A stretch of 64,000 nucleotides of DNA. Source: Colwellia maritima (GTDB lineage Bacteria; Pseudomonadota; Gammaproteobacteria; Enterobacterales; Alteromonadaceae). Below the pieces are notes generated by a model. That model searched no databases, had not been told where the DNA came from, and was given only the letters and a program-made list of their open reading frames with translations. The DNA lies in contig NZ_JAKKSL010000002.1 in NCBI RefSeq assembly GCF_022669015.1, positions 248,001-312,000 of the forward strand, read 5' to 3'. This document shows positions 60,807 to 64,000 of the stretch, piece by piece. Each line of letters begins with the position of its first letter. The stretch's first letter is position 1. The translations under genes and the position numbers were made by a program.

Positions 60807-60859
60807 TTGTGTAGTATGTTGTGGTCACAATTAAAGCGCATAAATACATGAGTTACATT

Positions 60860-63252
60860 ATGGATAAAAACATTTCACGCCGATCGGTTTTAAAGTTTGT
60901 TGCTCTTTGGGGTTGCAGCAACAGGGGTGAGTAGTTGCACAAATTTATCAAACCCTCATTCGTCAGTGGACCGTAAAAAGGCATCGTCTATCAAAAATGG
61001 CATTTTGGCTGTAAAAGATAATTGGGCAAATACCCACGACCGAGTATGGTTAGGTGGCGAGTTTTGGGCTAACCCCATGGAAAACTGGTGTGTAAAAAAT
61101 GGTGCTGCTGAATGTGTATCTCGTGGAGGCAATCGTAGTATTCACTCATTAACCCATCAATTGGCTGATTTTACAAAAAATTTCGAAGTATCTGTTGTTA
61201 TTCAACGCTTAGAAGAAAATAAAAACGATGGTGGTCTTGGTATTCGTTTAGGTGCTCGCAGTGATATAAACGAATATCGAAGTAACTGTTTTGAACAAAG
61301 TGGTTATGATCTTGGAATTAAAAATAATGAGTTAGTGTTAGGAGATAAAAGTACAGCATTAAGCGATAGTATTAATGATAATGACATAAAATTGCAGTTG
61401 ATTGCAAAACCCGCCTAGGTGCTGTAATACTGTCCTTAACCGCAAGTTTTGCCGACACTAATCAAGTAATTGGTCAACTGGAGCAGTTAGCCTCGGTTGA
61501 TGAATTACGTGGCAATATCGCATTAGTCAGTAATTTTGCTATACCAAACACTGGACATTCCTAATGCCCCTGAAGATAAATTAGGTTGTCGATATCGATT
61601 TAGTGACTGGATAATGCAAGGCGAAGCGTTTTCAGTGAATGAGCAACAAAAATTTGGTCCTATTTTATGGACCATGTATACCTTGAGTGATTCACGAAGC
61701 GAAGAAGGTTTTGTGATGAACCTCAGTGCGTTTACTGGTCCAATGGGAGTATATGACAATAACACCATAAGTTTGCAAGTTATTAAAAATGGTGCTTGGA
61801 CAACATTGGCGACTGAAAAATTAGATCCTGATGCTTGGGTGGCAACTTTCCGCGTGCCAAATTGGAATGAAACAGTAGTAACACCTTATCGCGTTGTATA
61901 CCTCGAAAAACAGCGTGATGGTAGTGAAAACCTTGATATTTATTTGGGTAATATTCAAGCAAATCCCGTTGGCAAAAAATTGCGTATGGCATCATTAACT
62001 TGTCAAAATGATTATGCTTTTCCTTACGCACCTGTCGCAGACAATGTTGTAAAAATGAAACCTGATTTGGTGTTTTTCTCTGGTGATCAATTGTATGAAT
62101 CACACGGTGGTTTTGGTGTTGTACGAGCACCAAGCAAGCTTGGCTATACTTAATTATCTGCGTAAGTATTATCAATTTGGTTGGGCATTCCGCGAGGCAA
62201 TGCGTAATCAACCCACTATTTGTTTGCCAGACGATCACGATGTATTGCAAGGTAATTTATGGGGGGAGGCGGGCGCACCTATGCCACAAGAGGCGCCGGC
62301 AAATAATCATGTAGATAAATCAGGTGGTTATATTGAACCTATTCGGATGGTAAATGTGGTTCATCGTACGAATACCGCTCATCACATGGATCCGGTTGAC
62401 CCAACTCCGGCCTCGTGGGGATTAAGTGTCTATCATGGTGAAATAATTTATGGCAACGTGGGTTTTGCAATTGTTGCGGATAGACAGTGGAAAAGTGGGC
62501 CAGAGAACTTAAACATTATTGTTGGTACATCAGGGCAAGAAGAAGATCCAAACGTATTTAATCCGACTTATGATGATCCAAATCTTAATTTATTAGGTAA
62601 AAAGCAAGAAAATTTTTTAGCAAAATGGAGTAAAGACTGGCGAGGCCATGAACTTAAAGCACTATTAAGTCAGACTATTTTTGCCGCCCTTGCAACACAT
62701 CAAGCAAATCCAGATTTTTATCTTAAATATGATTTTGATAGTGACGGTTGGCCTGCATCGGGACGAAATAGGGCAGTAGAAGCAATACATGAATCGATGG
62801 CATTACATATTTGCGGTGACACACATTTAGCCAGTGTTTCTCAATATGGGCTTGATAAATCTCGTGATAGTAATTGGGCATTTTGTGCTCCTGCAATCGC
62901 GGTAGGGTGGCAACGTTGGTGGAAGCCTGATAGCGTTGATTTGTTGTATAAAAACAGACCAACACACGGATTAGATAACACCGGAGAATATCAAGATAGT
63001 TTTGGAAATAAAAACTATGTTTATGCGGTTGCAAACCCTATTTATAGCACAGCGAAAAATCGTTATGTTAAAGCCCATGAAAAGGCCAGTGGTTTTGGCT
63101 TTATCACCTTCGACACTCAAGCTAAAACATATACTTTGGATGCGTATAAGTTTTTGGTTGATGTAACTGATTCAAACCCAAACAATCAATATGAAGGTTG
63201 GCCAATAACCATTCATCAAAAAGAAAATAAGGGTGAAAATATTATAGGTTAA
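60860..63252 (+). CDS. Tat-exported PhoD-like phosphoesterase (four frameshifts)
   Basis: About 797 residues when joined. The true start is ATG 60860, giving a twin-arginine signal (NISRRSVLKF, then a hydrophobic stretch ending VSSC). A long N-terminal region (laminin-G-like or FN3-like; not recognised) precedes a PhoD-type metallophosphoesterase domain. That domain has LVFFSGDQLYESHGG, TICLPDDHDVLQGNLWGE, VADRQWKSGP, and a late HICGDTHLASVSQYG carrying metal-ligand His/Asp. Breaks are near 60895, 61410, 61530 and 62135. PhoD enzymes are calcium/iron phosphodiesterases folded before export, consistent with Tat. Its role beside galactan genes is unclear: phosphate release or an unrecognised esterase activity. 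Divergent from FG-GAP 2 with two shared operator boxes. Confidence 0.85.
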
Positions 63253-63284
63253 TACTTAATTTACGTATTTTGTTACTTAAAACG

Positions 63285-63316
63285 AAAAAGGAAAGCCGTG
63301 ATGACTTTCCTTTTTT
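63285..63316. terminator. Bidirectional terminator, PhoD-like / Usp
   Basis: Stem AAAAAGGAAAG / CTTTCCTTTTTT with a 9-base loop between convergent genes; U-tracts on both strands. Confidence 0.88.
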
Positions 63317-63339
63317 ATTATAAATTTTATGTTAAATTA

Positions 63340-64000
63340 CTATCGCAACACTATCAGTGGTACTGGTGTTTTTTCTAACATTTTCATAGTATTACTACCA
63401 ACAAAAAATTGTCTAATTTTAGAATGTCCAAATGCTCCCATGATGACGAGTTCAATATCATGGCTTTTTTGATAGGTCATCAATGCTTCGTTAATATTGC
63501 CCTCTAAAAATGCAGTGGTAACGGTAAAGCCTTTTGTCTGTAGTTTTATTTTGGCGCTTTCAAATTTACTCATTAAAGCCGGTTCGTTATTTTTTACTGA
63601 CACTAAATGACAATCAACGCCATTTAATAGGCCAGAATCGAGCACTTTTTGTAATGCTCTTTCGGCAGATGCTCGGCCATCATAGGCAATCATAAAAGAT
63701 TTTGGGGCCGAAAACGTCTTTGGAACAATAAACACAGGTTGTGCAGATTTTCTTAATAGCGTTTCAATATGAGATCCTAACGCTTTAAAATCACTATTGT
63801 GCTGTAAACCGCTTCGACCGATAACAATCAGCCGAGTGTCTTTTTCTAAATCTAATAAGGCTTCCACAACATCGCCATGGCGCTGCAGTGTTTCTATGTG
63901 CTCAATACCAGACGTTTTAGCGGATGAAGCAACGAATTCAAGTAACTCTGATCCTAATTGCAATGCTATTTTACTTTTTTGCTCATCTAGCTTGGTCATT
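63340..64000 (-). CDS. Universal stress protein, tandem Usp type, 5' partial
   Basis: At least 220 residues, running off the right edge. The first part (residues to about 95) is the back half of one Usp domain (RLIVIGRSGLQH, PVFIVPKTF). A full second Usp domain follows (SFMIAYDGRASAERAL, ELVIMGAFGHSKIRQFFVGSNTMKML, PVPLIVLR). The ATP-binding G2xG9xGS/T pattern appears as MGAFGHSKIRQFFVGSNT. The Met at 63999 falls in mid-domain, so the true start is probably outside the window. Cytoplasmic stress-response protein, unrelated to the agar locus; it marks the likely edge of that locus. Confidence 0.9.
   Translation of the reverse strand, partial: MTKLDEQKSKIALQLGSELLEFVASSAKTSGIEHIETLQRHGDVVEALLDLEKDTRLIVIGRSGLQHNSDFKALGSHIETLLRKSAQPVFIVPKTFSAPKSFMIAYDGRASAERALQKVLDSGLLNGVDCHLVSVKNNEPALMSKFESAKIKLQTKGFTVTTAFLEGNINEALMTYQKSHDIELVIMGAFGHSKIRQFFVGSNTMKMLEKTPVPLIVLR

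Noticed and set aside
43047-63252. Frameshifted genes as true pseudogenes
   Set aside because: Motifs stay conserved on both sides of every break, breaks often fall at homopolymers, and intact genes of the same pathway are interleaved. Not excluded without reads.
1-64000. tRNA, rRNA, CRISPR arrays, prophage or integrase genes
   Set aside because: I looked for clover-leaf or rRNA-like stretches, regular short repeats and phage or integrase proteins and saw none.

Overview
The window is AT-rich DNA from a marine gammaproteobacterium. The large Alteromonadales-type TonB-dependent receptors, AraC regulators, GH50 agarases and MHYT/HD-GYP signalling proteins point to Alteromonadales, probably near Colwelliaceae, but that placement is inferred from protein character only. 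At least 27 single-base frameshifts interrupt 16 otherwise well-conserved genes. Many lie at A/T/C homopolymers or next to CCGG, and reading across them restores full-length proteins with intact motifs. I therefore treat most as sequencing or assembly errors and annotate each such gene as one feature.

Region 1 (1-15.45 kb) is a second-messenger block. It holds a metallo-beta-lactamase-fold hydrolase, a CHASE2 adenylate/guanylate cyclase and a GAF/HD-GYP phosphodiesterase in one operon. Next come an MHYT-type hybrid histidine kinase and an RpfG-like REC/HD-GYP protein. Last are a small coupled membrane ORF, a GAF/PAS histidine kinase, an Rcp1-like receiver and a REC-REC-PAS-PAS-GGDEF-EAL protein.

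Region 2 (15.5-24.7 kb) is a sugar-catabolic island around two AraC regulators. Leftward lie an aldehyde dehydrogenase, an APH-fold kinase and an enolase paralogue with altered catalytic residues. Rightward lie a PfkB kinase, an L-fucose-isomerase-like protein and a class II aldolase. Read together, they suggest a hexose (my best guess is L-galactose from agar or porphyran) going through isomerase, ketose kinase and aldolase to DHAP plus glyceraldehyde. The glyceraldehyde would then be oxidised to glycerate, phosphorylated to 2-phosphoglycerate and dehydrated by the special enolase. I regard this as the most interesting candidate new system here.

Region 3 (24.7-31.6 kb) is a leftward cytochrome P450, ferredoxin, ferredoxin reductase, Zn-alcohol dehydrogenase and esterase cluster. 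It matches the known oxidative 6-O-methyl-D-galactose demethylation systems, with likely formaldehyde disposal, and is followed by an SSS symporter.

Region 4 (31.7-63.3 kb) is the agar/porphyran utilisation locus proper. It contains an AraC regulator, two TonB receptors, a GH2 beta-galactosidase, an NHL-propeller/PhyH-dioxygenase pair, an MFS sugar porter, two tandem GH50 beta-agarase lipoproteins, 2-keto-3-deoxygalactonokinase with a GntR/FCD regulator, an S1 sulfatase, two large FG-GAP/UnbV lipoproteins and a Tat-exported PhoD-like phosphoesterase. A 12-bp palindrome, ATTGTTTACAAT, occurs exactly three times and in variants upstream of the GH50, DgoK and FG-GAP/PhoD genes. It fits the GntR/FadR operator pattern, so these genes are probably one regulon. 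A MITE-like element (56489-56759) and a GNAT gene sit between the FG-GAP genes. The window ends in a partial universal stress protein gene. I saw no rRNA, tRNA, CRISPR array or prophage.
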